The translations under genes were made by a program, and so were the position numbers. Positions 1 to 5,256 of a DNA stretch of 6,059 nt are shown piece by piece. Source of the DNA: Campylobacterota bacterium (GTDB lineage Bacteria > Campylobacterota > Campylobacteria > Campylobacterales > Sulfurovaceae); contig WFMX01000288.1 in assembly GCA_015488875.1 (NCBI GenBank), positions 1-6,059 on the forward strand, written 5' to 3'. Numbering within the stretch: position 1 is the first letter of the stretch; the number at the start of each line of letters is the position of its first letter. The notes beneath the pieces are model-generated. The model had not been told where the DNA came from and did not search any database. It saw only the letters and a program-made list of their open reading frames with translations.

Positions 1-272
1 CCTTTTAGGGTGTATGTTGAGAATGGTTGGCAGGGTGCACACCCAAGTAAAACTTTTATGTCATTTTCTTTGTAATACTTTGTAATGTCAGTTTTTTTTA
101 TATCTGCAACATCTGAATGGATAAATTTTGCTTTACAGTTTTCTTCATAAGCATATTGGCATTTATCATCAAAATCAAACCCAGCTTTTATGTTAATACC
201 CGCTTCCTTTAGGCCATATGAAAGACCACCTATTCCACAAAATAAATCAATTGCTGAAATTGTATGCTTCAT
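1..272 (-). CDS. C5-cytosine DNA methyltransferase, N-terminal 90 codons (cut by window edge)
   Basis: Transfers a methyl group from S-adenosylmethionine to carbon 5 of cytosine in a specific DNA sequence; such enzymes act in restriction-modification or as orphan methylases. Translating the minus strand from the ATG at 270-272 gives an uninterrupted frame to the window edge. Conserved motif I is seen at residues 9-17 (DLFCGIGGL, SAM binding). Motif IV is seen at residues 78-84 (CAPCQPF), where C81 of the Pro-Cys-Gln is the catalytic nucleophile. A purine-rich AAGG tract lies upstream of the ATG. The target-recognition domain and motifs VI-X lie outside the window, so specificity and completeness cannot be judged. 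The segment looks more AT-rich than the neighbouring genes and uses codons differently, which suggests acquisition, perhaps with a restriction enzyme further left. The family call is firm; the role is inferred. Confidence 0.93.
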   Translation of the reverse strand, partial: MKHTISAIDLFCGIGGLSYGLKEAGINIKAGFDFDDKCQYAYEENCKAKFIHSDVADIKKTDITKYYKENDIKVLLGCAPCQPFSTYTLK

Positions 273-305
273 ATAATGGCACCTTCACCTTGAAAATTAC
301 ACCAT

Positions 306-334
306 ATTCTAACATAAAAGTACATTATCCTTAA
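306..334 (-). promoter_or_regulatory. possible promoter of the DNA methyltransferase gene
   Basis: On the minus strand a TAGAAT (306-311) matches TATAAT in five of six positions. It lies 33 bases before the methyltransferase ATG. A poor -35 candidate, TTAAGG (329-334), sits 17 bp upstream of it. The gene needs its own promoter if the terminator at 374-401 is real. The motif is short and the region AT-rich, so this is only a candidate. Confidence 0.35.
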
Positions 335-373
335 TAAAGTAATGATTTTACTGATGTTATTGTATCTTTGACC

Positions 374-401
374 AAAAATAGATCTACCTCTACAGACCTA
401 T
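374..401 (-). terminator. rho-independent terminator of the luxS operon
   Basis: Read on the minus strand, ATAGGTCT (401-394) pairs with AGATCTAT (385-378) to make an 8-bp stem with one G-U pair and an 8-base loop. A run of five T (378-374) begins at the last base of the stem. The stop codon of the NifX-like gene (392-390) falls inside the loop, so the terminator starts within the coding sequence. The stem is fairly AT-rich, which makes it only moderately stable. Confidence 0.6.
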
Positions 402-695
402 CTCATCAAGCTCTTTGAATTTGAATGCCTCTATGATATCCTCTATCGACTCTTCTTCGCGTCTCACGAGTACCATGATGCCCTCTTCCATGAACTCCAT
501 GTAGTTCTCAAATTTGTTTTCCAACACTATGAAGTCTACCCAATCTACATCGGTATTTTTTCTATCCTCCCAAAAAGTTATGGACTTTACACTACCTTCG
601 TCGAAATTGATCAATGCCCACTTTTTGAGACTTGCAAGTGTGGTGATTTTGGATTTTTGTGGATCTTCTCCATCTACTGGTATAAGTATATGCAC
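390..695 (-). CDS. small NifX/NifB-C-like protein (dinitrogenase FeMo-cofactor biosynthesis fold), coupled to luxS
   Basis: A 101-residue protein starting with GTG at 693-695. The start follows the luxS stop codon by one base. An AAAGG eight bases upstream, inside the end of luxS, serves as ribosome binding site, so translation is probably coupled. The layout resembles the NifX/NafY/NifB C-terminal superfamily (ribonuclease-H-like alpha/beta fold): an initial strand ILIPVDG (3-9), a second strand WALINFDEGSVKSITF (26-41), a central strand in WVDFIVLEN (52-60), a strand GIMVLV (72-77), and a last acidic helix ending in a KELDEI-like tail (93-98). Relatives bind iron-molybdenum or iron-sulfur clusters, but no cysteine or obvious cluster ligand is seen here, so the role is unknown. 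No nitrogen-fixation genes are in the window. The family assignment is by eye and moderately secure; the function is open. Confidence 0.75.
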   Translation of the reverse strand: MHILIPVDGEDPQKSKITTLASLKKWALINFDEGSVKSITFWEDRKNTDVDWVDFIVLENKFENYMEFMEEGIMVLVRREEESIEDIIEAFKFKELDEIGL

Positions 696-696
696 C

Positions 697-1206
697 TTAC
701 AGACCTTTGAGTATCTTTTTTGAGAGTTTTAGTTTCTTGTTGCTCATAGTGTCTATGCCTGCATCAAGTACCTTTTGAGCTATCTCTTTGGCTTGTTTGA
801 GTGAGTGCATTTTGTATGTACCGCACTGATATATGTTTAGCTCTGGTATATCCTTTTGACTCTTGACTTTTAAGACATCTTTCATAGATTTTTCCCAAGC
901 TTTGGCTACTTGTTTTTTGGATGGTGTACCCAATAGTGACATATAAAAACCTGTACGACAGCCCATAGGTGACAAATCTATGATCTCCACATCTTTGCCA
1001 TTGAGATGATCTCTCATAAAACCTGCAAAGAGATGCTCTAGTGTATGGATACCTTTGACTGACAACTTATCTTTATTTGGTACGCAAAATCTTAGGTCAA
1101 ATACTGTGATAGGATCTCCTGATGGAGTCTTCATCTTTTTTGCTTCTCTGACTGCTGGTGCATTCATCCGTGTGTGGTCTACTGTAAAACTATCTAATAG
1201 TGGCAT
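697..1206 (-). CDS. luxS: S-ribosylhomocysteine lyase (autoinducer-2 synthase)
   Basis: LuxS splits S-ribosylhomocysteine into homocysteine and 4,5-dihydroxy-2,3-pentanedione, the precursor of the signal AI-2. It belongs to the activated methyl cycle, which regenerates methionine after SAM-dependent methylation, and acts in the cytoplasm as a homodimer. The 169-residue product has the family's usual length. It carries the metal ligands H54 and H58 in HTLEH with catalytic E57, the catalytic C83 in PMGCRTGFY, and the third metal ligand C128 in QCG. R39 in FDLRF and H11 also fit the substrate site. An AAGGA seven bases before the ATG supports the start. It is the first gene of a two-gene unit with the NifX-like gene. 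The S-adenosylhomocysteine nucleosidase (Pfs/MTAN) that makes its substrate is not in the window. Confidence 0.98.
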   Translation of the reverse strand: MPLLDSFTVDHTRMNAPAVREAKKMKTPSGDPITVFDLRFCVPNKDKLSVKGIHTLEHLFAGFMRDHLNGKDVEIIDLSPMGCRTGFYMSLLGTPSKKQVAKAWEKSMKDVLKVKSQKDIPELNIYQCGTYKMHSLKQAKEIAQKVLDAGIDTMSNKKLKLSKKILKGL

Positions 1207-1224
1207 TTTTATTCCTTTTTTGTG

Positions 1225-1230
1225 ATTATA
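1225..1230 (-). promoter_or_regulatory. -10 box of the luxS promoter
   Basis: A perfect TATAAT on the minus strand lies 18 bases before the luxS ATG. Transcription would start near 1218 and leave a very short leader of about 12 bases, just enough to hold the AAGGA ribosome binding site (1213-1217). No good -35 box is seen at 17 bp, which is normal for sigma70 promoters in this phylum. Confidence 0.65.
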
Positions 1231-1306
1231 GCGAGATTTTTGGAGAAGTTACATCTTTTTTGCAAAATTATCAGCCATTATCCAAAGTCGCTTTAACACA
1301 CTTTAC

Positions 1307-1314
1307 TATAAAAT
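1307..1314 (+). promoter_or_regulatory. -10 region of the acidic protein-gmk promoter
   Basis: TATAAAAT lies 29 bases before the ATG of the acidic protein and holds two overlapping close matches to TATAAT (1307-1312 and 1309-1314). A T-rich stretch precedes it. It faces away from the luxS promoter, so the 137-bp gap 1207-1343 is a divergent promoter region. The gap also holds a palindromic TTTTGCAAAA (1258-1267), which could be chance in such AT-rich DNA. Confidence 0.55.
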
Positions 1315-1343
1315 ACCACATTTACTTATCGGAGCCATAACAT

Positions 1344-1988
1344 ATGCAAATCCTTCTAATCAATAAAAACCCTATAGTATCCAAATTATTTGAACTCAGT
1401 GCCAAAGGCATGGAGGGGATAGAGATAGATGAAGTGGAGGATATCGAGAGGCTATCACCAGAGAGCTATGATATGCTCTTCATAGATGATGGCGACTCCA
1501 CAGATGACGAGATAGAGGAGTGCATATACTCCATAGATGCCAAGCAGAAGATCGTCTTCGTCTCCGATGATGCCAAATTTGTCAATGGTGTAGATGAGAT
1601 CATCAAGAAGCCATTTTTGCCATCTACTATCATATCCATGTTGCGATCCACATATGGCGAAGAGAGGGTAGCGACAGAGCAAGATATAGAGAAGCTCATC
1701 GTAGAAAATGTAGAACTATCCGAAGAGCAGAGAGATAGCGGAGATAGCCTCATACTAGACAGAGGCGAGATAGATATGATAAAAAAGCTCCTACTCGATA
1801 GCGAAGATGACATAGTAGATGATCTCTATGAGCTAGAGGACAATACAGAGAGTGACGATAGCGACGATATTGAGATCGAAGAGCAGTTACTAGAGGCGAT
1901 TACGAAGATGAAGCCAAAACTCATCAAGAGATTGCTAAAGGGTGCAGAGATCAATATAACTATAAATTTTCCCAAAGAGAGGTCATAA
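1344..1988 (+). CDS. acidic protein with a degenerate receiver-like N-terminal domain
   Basis: A 214-residue protein of unknown function. In Campylobacter jejuni a gene described only as a highly acidic protein stands in the same place before gmk; I take this as the likely counterpart from gene order. Residues 1-100 read like a response-regulator receiver domain: a first strand ILLI (3-6), FIDD (46-49) with D48 at the usual phospho-acceptor position, a strand ending in S74 (IVFVS), and KKPF (88-91), the conserved Lys-Pro pair. The acidic pair that binds magnesium near the first strand is replaced by N7-K8-N9, so phosphorylation is doubtful. Residues 115-185 are very rich in Asp and Glu and likely helical or disordered. 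The last 25 residues turn basic (KPKLIKRLLK). GGAG (1331-1334) nine bases before the ATG fixes the start. The stop overlaps the gmk start by one base, so the two are translationally coupled. The receiver likeness is by eye. Confidence 0.85.
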   Translation: MQILLINKNPIVSKLFELSAKGMEGIEIDEVEDIERLSPESYDMLFIDDGDSTDDEIEECIYSIDAKQKIVFVSDDAKFVNGVDEIIKKPFLPSTIISMLRSTYGEERVATEQDIEKLIVENVELSEEQRDSGDSLILDRGEIDMIKKLLLDSEDDIVDDLYELEDNTESDDSDDIEIEEQLLEAITKMKPKLIKRLLKGAEINITINFPKERS

Positions 1989-2596
1989 TGAGAGGTGCTA
2001 TTTTGGTACTATCGGGTCCTAGTGGAGCAGGCAAAAGCACTATCATACATGCTGCAGCTGAGAGGATAGGGGAATACTACTTCTCTATCTCTACTACTAC
2101 GAGAAGCCCAAGAGATGGAGAGCGTGACGGTGTCGACTACCATTTTGTATCCAAGGAGGAGTTCGAGGAGGATATAAAAGCTGGAAACTTCCTAGAGTAT
2201 GCACAAGTACATGGCAACTATTACGGTACATCACTCAAGCCTGTGAATGATGCTTTAGATAGAGGTAATTTGGTTATATTTGACATAGACATACAGGGGC
2301 ATAGGCTTGTCCGTGCAAAGATGGACGATATCACAACTTCAGCTTTTATCACTCCCCCTACCCTCTCAGAACTAGAGGTGAGGCTGAGATCTCGCTCTAC
2401 TGACGATGATGGTGTCATAGCCAATCGCATAGCCAATGCCAAGCAGGAGATAAGTGCTGTGGGGGAGTATGATTTTTTCATCATCAATGACGATATAGAG
2501 AAGGCAGCATCAGAGTTTGTCGTAGTCACAAATGCAGCTAGGCTCAAGAGAAGCACCGAAGAAGAGGAGCAATTCATCAAAAAATGGCTAGGATAG
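1988..2596 (+). CDS. gmk: guanylate kinase
   Basis: Phosphorylates GMP to GDP with ATP in the cytoplasm, an essential step of purine nucleotide synthesis and of (p)ppGpp precursor supply. The 202-residue product has the normal family length. It shows the P-loop GPSGAGKST (10-18) and the GMP-binding segment STTTRSPR (35-42), with R39 and R42 in the conserved places. Further family motifs are FLEYAQVHGNYYGT (68-81), the second acidic site DIDIQG (99-104), an Arg-rich lid around 132-148, and YDFFIIND (161-168). The ATG is fixed by GAGAGG six bases upstream and overlaps the preceding stop (TAATG). The preceding acidic protein is its operon partner; tatA follows 79 bases later with its own promoter. 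Nothing unusual is seen in the enzyme. Confidence 0.98.
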   Translation: MRGAILVLSGPSGAGKSTIIHAAAERIGEYYFSISTTTRSPRDGERDGVDYHFVSKEEFEEDIKAGNFLEYAQVHGNYYGTSLKPVNDALDRGNLVIFDIDIQGHRLVRAKMDDITTSAFITPPTLSELEVRLRSRSTDDDGVIANRIANAKQEISAVGEYDFFIINDDIEKAASEFVVVTNAARLKRSTEEEEQFIKKWLG

Positions 2597-2625
2597 TAGA
2601 TATTTTAATTAATTTCAAGTATAAT
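2597..2625 (+). promoter_or_regulatory. promoter of tatA (possibly also argS)
   Basis: A perfect TATAAT (2620-2625) is preceded at 17 bp by TAGATA (2597-2602, four of six matches to TTGACA) with a T/A-rich spacer. Transcription would begin near 2632 and give a leader of about 44 bases. It lies directly after the gmk stop codon, so tatA need not depend on the upstream gmk promoter. Confidence 0.7.
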
Positions 2626-2675
2626 TAACAAAAATTTACAAGAAGCCATAACACAATGGCTAAAAAAGGATTGAT

Positions 2676-2921
2676 ATGGGTATGCCAGGTATGCCAGAAT
2701 TGTTGGTAGTTTTATTGATAGTAGTACTTCTCTTTGGAGCAAAAAAAATACCAGACCTTGCAAAGGGTGTAGGTAAAGGTATCAAAGATTTCAAAAAAGC
2801 GGTCAAAGAGGATAGCGAAGAGGATACACCAAAAGCTATAGACAAAACCGAAGAGACTAAAACCGTAGAAGCTACAACTGTAGAGACTAAAGCTGCTGAG
2901 ACAAAGAGCGAAAACGCTTAA
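2676..2921 (+). CDS. tatA: Sec-independent protein translocase subunit TatA
   Basis: TatA forms the pore-like or membrane-weakening oligomer of the twin-arginine translocase, which exports folded, often cofactor-bearing proteins across the inner membrane. The 81-residue product shows the standard plan. It has a short periplasmic N-terminus, one membrane helix (about 8-21), the hinge FGAKKIPDLA (20-29), an amphipathic helix (about 25-44), and an acidic, Thr/Glu/Lys-rich flexible tail from 45 on. AAGGA (2666-2670) five bases before the ATG supports this start over Met3 or Met6. The N-terminus contains a 9-bp tandem repeat coding Gly-Met-Pro twice. A single E8 in the helix fits the TatA/E type; TatB cannot be fully excluded, but the short length argues for TatA. 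tatC is not in the window. Confidence 0.95.
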   Translation: MGMPGMPELLVVLLIVVLLFGAKKIPDLAKGVGKGIKDFKKAVKEDSEEDTPKAIDKTEETKTVEATTVETKAAETKSENA

Positions 2922-2938
2922 TCAAAATCACAATATCC

Positions 2939-2965
2939 ATAGATTCTCTACTATAGAGGATCTAT
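2939..2965 (+). terminator. strong 12-bp hairpin between tatA and argS (terminator, attenuator or processing site)
   Basis: ATAGATTCTCTA (2939-2950) pairs over its full length with TAGAGGATCTAT (2954-2965), with one G-U pair, across a 3-base loop CTA. It sits in the 75-bp gap, 17 bases after the tatA stop and 31 before the argS start. Downstream is ACTCTTTC rather than a clean U-run, so classical termination would be partial. It could instead stabilise the tatA message or set the ratio of tatA to argS. Confidence 0.5.
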
Positions 2966-2968
2966 ACT
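2963..2968 (+). promoter_or_regulatory. possible -10 box of an argS promoter
   Basis: TATACT (five of six matches) overlaps the right end of the hairpin, 28 bases before the argS ATG. If used, it would let argS be expressed when transcription stops after tatA. Short motif in AT-rich DNA; weak candidate. Confidence 0.3.
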
Positions 2969-2996
2969 CTTTCAACCAAACTCTGGACAAAACACA

Positions 2997-4697
2997 ATGA
3001 AGATAAAAGAACATATAAACCAAATCATAAATGATGCACTCATAAAGACATCTATAGAGCTAGATAGCGTTAGCGTGACAGAAGCTACCAAGGTAGAGTT
3101 CGGCGATTACCAATTCAACGGCATCATGCCTCTAGCAAAAATCCTCAAGAGAAACCCTAGAGATATAGCTACAGAAGTGATATCTTCCATCAAGACGAAT
3201 GGAGCCATAGTCAAGGTAGAGGTAGCGGGACCAGGCTTTATAAATATATGGCTCAACGATGAGTGGTTGAGTAGTCAAGCTAGCACACTTCTAGCAGATG
3301 AACGACTAGGTATAACCACTAAAGAAAATCCGACTCGCGTAGTGGTAGACTACTCTGGTCCAAATATGGCAAAACAGATGCATGTAGGTCATTTGAGATC
3401 TACCATCATAGGAGATACACTAGCCAACCTTTTGACATTTTTGGGTGATGAAGTCATCAGACAAAATCACATAGGAGATTGGGGTACACAGTTTGGTATG
3501 CTCATAGCATTTTTAGAAGAGCTAGAAGATCAAAGCGGTAGTGAAAACCTCAGAGATTTGGAGCAGTTTTACAAAGATGCCAAAGGTAGATTTGATGTTG
3601 AAACAGATTTTGCTACTAGGGCTAGAGAGTATGTGGTCAAGATACAGGGTGGAGATGAACACTGTCTGCAATTATGGAAACAGTTTATAGATATATCCCT
3701 AGGTCACTGTGAAGAGATATACGAGAAGCTTGCTATCAACCTCAGTAGAGATGATGTAAGGGCAGAGAGCTTCTATAACGATAGACTACCTCTAGTGGTA
3801 GAACATCTCGACAAGATGGGCAAGATAGAGGTGAGTGATGGTGCTAAGTGCATTTTTATAGAAGGTGACGAAGTACCGACCATAGTCCAAAAGGGCGATG
3901 GCGGATATCTCTATGCTACTACAGATTTGGCCGCATTATGGTACAGGTCTGAAGTCTTAGGTGCGAAGCGTATATCATATGTAGTAGACGCACGACAAGC
4001 AGGACACTTTAAGCAAGTATTTCACATAGCCAAAGAGAGTGGATTGGTAGACAAAGATGTACTATTGGAGCATGTGGCATTTGGTACTATGATGGACAAG
4101 AGTGGCAAACCATTCAAGACAAGAGATGGTGGCACAGTAAAATTGGCTGATCTCCTTGATGAGGCAGTCATCCGTGCCAAAGATGCCATCACCGCCAAAG
4201 ATGAGTATGATACAGAGTCATTAGATGAGCTGGCTCACATAGTGGGTATAGGAGCAGTCAAATACTCCGACCTATCTATCAATAGAGAGTCCAACTACAT
4301 ATTTGACTGGGATAAGATGTTGAGCCTAGAGGGCAACACTTCACTATACCAGCAGTATGCCTATGCGAGGATCATGAGTATATTTAAAAAGTATGATGGT
4401 ACTATAGGCAACGAGATAAAGATAGGAGATGAGGTAGAGCATAGATTGGTACTACTTTTGATTAGGTTTGAAGATATCTTACAAAAAGCAGCCAAAGATG
4501 CATCGCCACATCAAATAACGACATATCTATATAGTGTCACTACTCTATTTATGCGTTTTTACGAATCAAACCCTATACTCAAAGATGGCATAGATGAAGC
4601 TACTAGAGGCAGCAGATTGGCCATAGCTTCATTGACAGCAAAAACTATCAAGAGAGGACTGTCCATACTAGGCATAGGGGTAGTAGACAAAATCTAA
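2997..4697 (+). CDS. argS: arginyl-tRNA synthetase
   Basis: Class I aminoacyl-tRNA synthetase that charges tRNA-Arg with arginine, essential for translation and acting in the cytoplasm as a monomer. The product is 566 residues, normal for the family. In order: the ArgRS-specific N-terminal add-on domain (about 1-90), the Rossmann catalytic core with the HIGH-type signature HVGH (129-132) and GDWGTQFGMLIA (160-171), the stretch MDKSGKPFKTRDG (366-378) that replaces a canonical KMSKS loop as in many ArgRS, and a helical DALR-type anticodon-binding domain (about 445-566). The ribosome binding site is weak (only GGA nine bases upstream), but the N-terminus matches the family well. The stop codon is part of the TAAGGAG ribosome binding site of the next gene. 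The reading frame is intact, with no insertion or missing motif. Confidence 0.98.
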   Translation: MKIKEHINQIINDALIKTSIELDSVSVTEATKVEFGDYQFNGIMPLAKILKRNPRDIATEVISSIKTNGAIVKVEVAGPGFINIWLNDEWLSSQASTLLADERLGITTKENPTRVVVDYSGPNMAKQMHVGHLRSTIIGDTLANLLTFLGDEVIRQNHIGDWGTQFGMLIAFLEELEDQSGSENLRDLEQFYKDAKGRFDVETDFATRAREYVVKIQGGDEHCLQLWKQFIDISLGHCEEIYEKLAINLSRDDVRAESFYNDRLPLVVEHLDKMGKIEVSDGAKCIFIEGDEVPTIVQKGDGGYLYATTDLAALWYRSEVLGAKRISYVVDARQAGHFKQVFHIAKESGLVDKDVLLEHVAFGTMMDKSGKPFKTRDGGTVKLADLLDEAVIRAKDAITAKDEYDTESLDELAHIVGIGAVKYSDLSINRESNYIFDWDKMLSLEGNTSLYQQYAYARIMSIFKKYDGTIGNEIKIGDEVEHRLVLLLIRFEDILQKAAKDASPHQITTYLYSVTTLFMRFYESNPILKDGIDEATRGSRLAIASLTAKTIKRGLSILGIGVVDKI

Positions 4698-4706
4698 GGA
4701 GAATAG

Positions 4707-5024
4707 ATGAAGGGTCTCATCATCATCGGTATATTGATAACCTTTGGACTCATAGGGTTCAATTTTTATCGTAGCAAAGAGTGGAAAAAATTCTCTATAT
4801 CCATAGCGATATTCACCATTTTATTGATCTTTGTAGGTTTGAGTCCTATGGTGCGAACTGTAGTGCCTATATTTATCGCTCACCTGATACTGATATTGAT
4901 ATCTTGGGCTGGAGTACTATACTATGTCATCAGGGGCAGACTATATCTACAAGTTATACTCTCTCCTGCCGTGACACTCATACTCTTTCTTTTACTAGAG
5001 AGAGTTGTAGGTTCAGGTAGTTAG
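4707..5024 (+). CDS. small four-helix integral membrane protein of unknown function, linked to argS
   Basis: A 105-residue protein that I do not recognise as a named family. It has four hydrophobic segments fit to cross the inner membrane, roughly residues 3-20, 29-46, 51-75 and 79-98. Short basic turns separate them (YRSKEWKK at 21-28, RGR at 76-78). There is no signal peptide, Cys or His cluster, or charged in-membrane motif that hints at transport or catalysis. The strong TAAGGAG (4695-4701), which includes the argS stop codon, is five bases from the ATG, so it is cotranscribed and probably translationally coupled with argS. It is a real gene by ribosome binding site, hydrophobic pattern and spacing; its function is unknown. 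Confidence 0.85.
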   Translation: MKGLIIIGILITFGLIGFNFYRSKEWKKFSISIAIFTILLIFVGLSPMVRTVVPIFIAHLILILISWAGVLYYVIRGRLYLQVILSPAVTLILFLLLERVVGSGS

Positions 5025-5033
5025 TAGCTACTA
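5022..5033. repeat. 12-bp perfect palindrome on the stop codon of the membrane protein gene
   Basis: TAGTAGCTACTA is its own reverse complement and begins with the TAG stop codon of the preceding gene. Having no loop, it is unlikely to form a hairpin. It could be a protein-binding site or chance. Nothing else supports a role. Confidence 0.4.
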
Positions 5034-5042
5034 GTGATGATT

Positions 5043-5063
5043 GGTGCGTTAGCAAACAGCACC
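5043..5063 (+). terminator. weak candidate terminator hairpin after the argS unit
   Basis: GGTGCGTT (5043-5050) pairs with AACAGCACC (5055-5063), giving eight base pairs with one bulged A and a 4-base loop AGCA. It is the most GC-rich hairpin in the gap and lies 18 bases after the membrane-protein stop codon. No T-run follows directly; the nearest (TTTT) begins 17 bases further on. It may end the argS unit or only protect the 3' end. Confidence 0.4.
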
Positions 5064-5100
5064 CTACAGAAATCTACATCTTTTATCCTAGATTTTGCAA

Positions 5101-5106
5101 TATAAT
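5101..5106 (+). promoter_or_regulatory. orphan TATAAT box in the 5025-5256 gap
   Basis: A perfect -10 box after a T-rich stretch (GATTTTGCAA). It lies 151 bases before the yefM start. No open reading frame of useful length follows before yefM; the longest nearby begins at 5131 and has seven codons. It could drive a long-leader yefM message or a small RNA, or be chance in AT-rich DNA. Confidence 0.4.
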
Positions 5107-5142
5107 TTGATAAAAGATATGCCAATATAAATGATTGGTAGA

Positions 5143-5198
5143 TATTTTTACTAGTAACGAAGCTATGAAGTGAGATGCGAGAGATGTTAGTAAAAATA
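5143..5198. repeat. 56-bp inverted-repeat element (MITE-like or stem-loop)
   Basis: The perfect 11-bp arms TATTTTTACTA (5143-5153) and TAGTAAAAATA (5188-5198) flank a 34-base interior that is more GC-rich than its surroundings (GAAGCTATGAAG, GATGCGAGAG). In RNA three more pairs, two of them G-U, extend the stem inwards. The left arm also belongs to the 10-bp palindrome TTACTAGTAA (5148-5157). No protein is encoded inside. No clear target-site duplication was found, so its mobile nature is inference; it may also be a long stem-loop or a regulator site. Confidence 0.5.
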
Positions 5199-5216
5199 GT
5201 TTAAGTGAAAATTAAA

Positions 5217-5240
5217 TATATATGTACTAATATGTGTACT
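5217..5240 (+). promoter_or_regulatory. operator and probable promoter of yefM-yoeB
   Basis: Two TGTACT boxes (5223-5228 and 5235-5240) lie exactly 12 bp apart, one face of the helix plus a little. Around the first GTAC an interrupted palindrome ATAT-AT-GTAC-TA-ATAT (5218-5233) makes a longer half; the second site has only the short core. The E. coli yefM-yoeB operator, as I recall it, has a long and a short palindrome with TGTACA cores 12 bp apart, so the layout matches with one base changed in each core. A TATATA (5217-5222) could be the -10 box, which YefM-YoeB binding would cover. Confidence 0.65.
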
Positions 5241-5256
5241 TGCAAAAGGAGTTTCT

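Noticed and set aside
338..352. Inverted repeat AGTAA/TTACT before the methyltransferase gene
   Set aside because: Only five A/T-rich pairs with no T-run; expected by chance in this AT-rich gap. The stronger terminator is at 374-401.
1455..1813. Long minus-strand open frames opposite the acidic protein gene
   Set aside because: They are Ser/Leu-rich mirror frames caused by the Asp/Glu-rich codons (GAT, GAG, GAC) on the plus strand, and lack ribosome binding sites.
2656..2709. A 17-codon ORF overlapping the tatA start in another frame (peptide with three Cys and two Trp near its end), a possible leader peptide
   Set aside because: No ribosome binding site at a proper distance, and two thirds of it is the other frame of the tatA start and its tandem repeat, which explains the Cys/Trp pattern.
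2997..4697. Missing KMSKS motif in argS as a sign of an inactive enzyme
   Set aside because: Many bacterial ArgRS, including that of E. coli, lack a canonical KMSKS and carry a GKPFKTR-type sequence in its place, as here.
4781..5020. A 79-codon frame inside the membrane protein gene
   Set aside because: The frame at 4707-5024 has the strong ribosome binding site and the hydrophobic segment pattern; this one is a shifted shadow.
5025..5256. CRISPR array, tRNA gene or IS remnant in the longest non-coding gap
   Set aside because: No regularly spaced repeats, no tRNA-like cloverleaf or CCA end, and no transposase fragment in any frame; only the small inverted repeats and promoter-like sites already listed.
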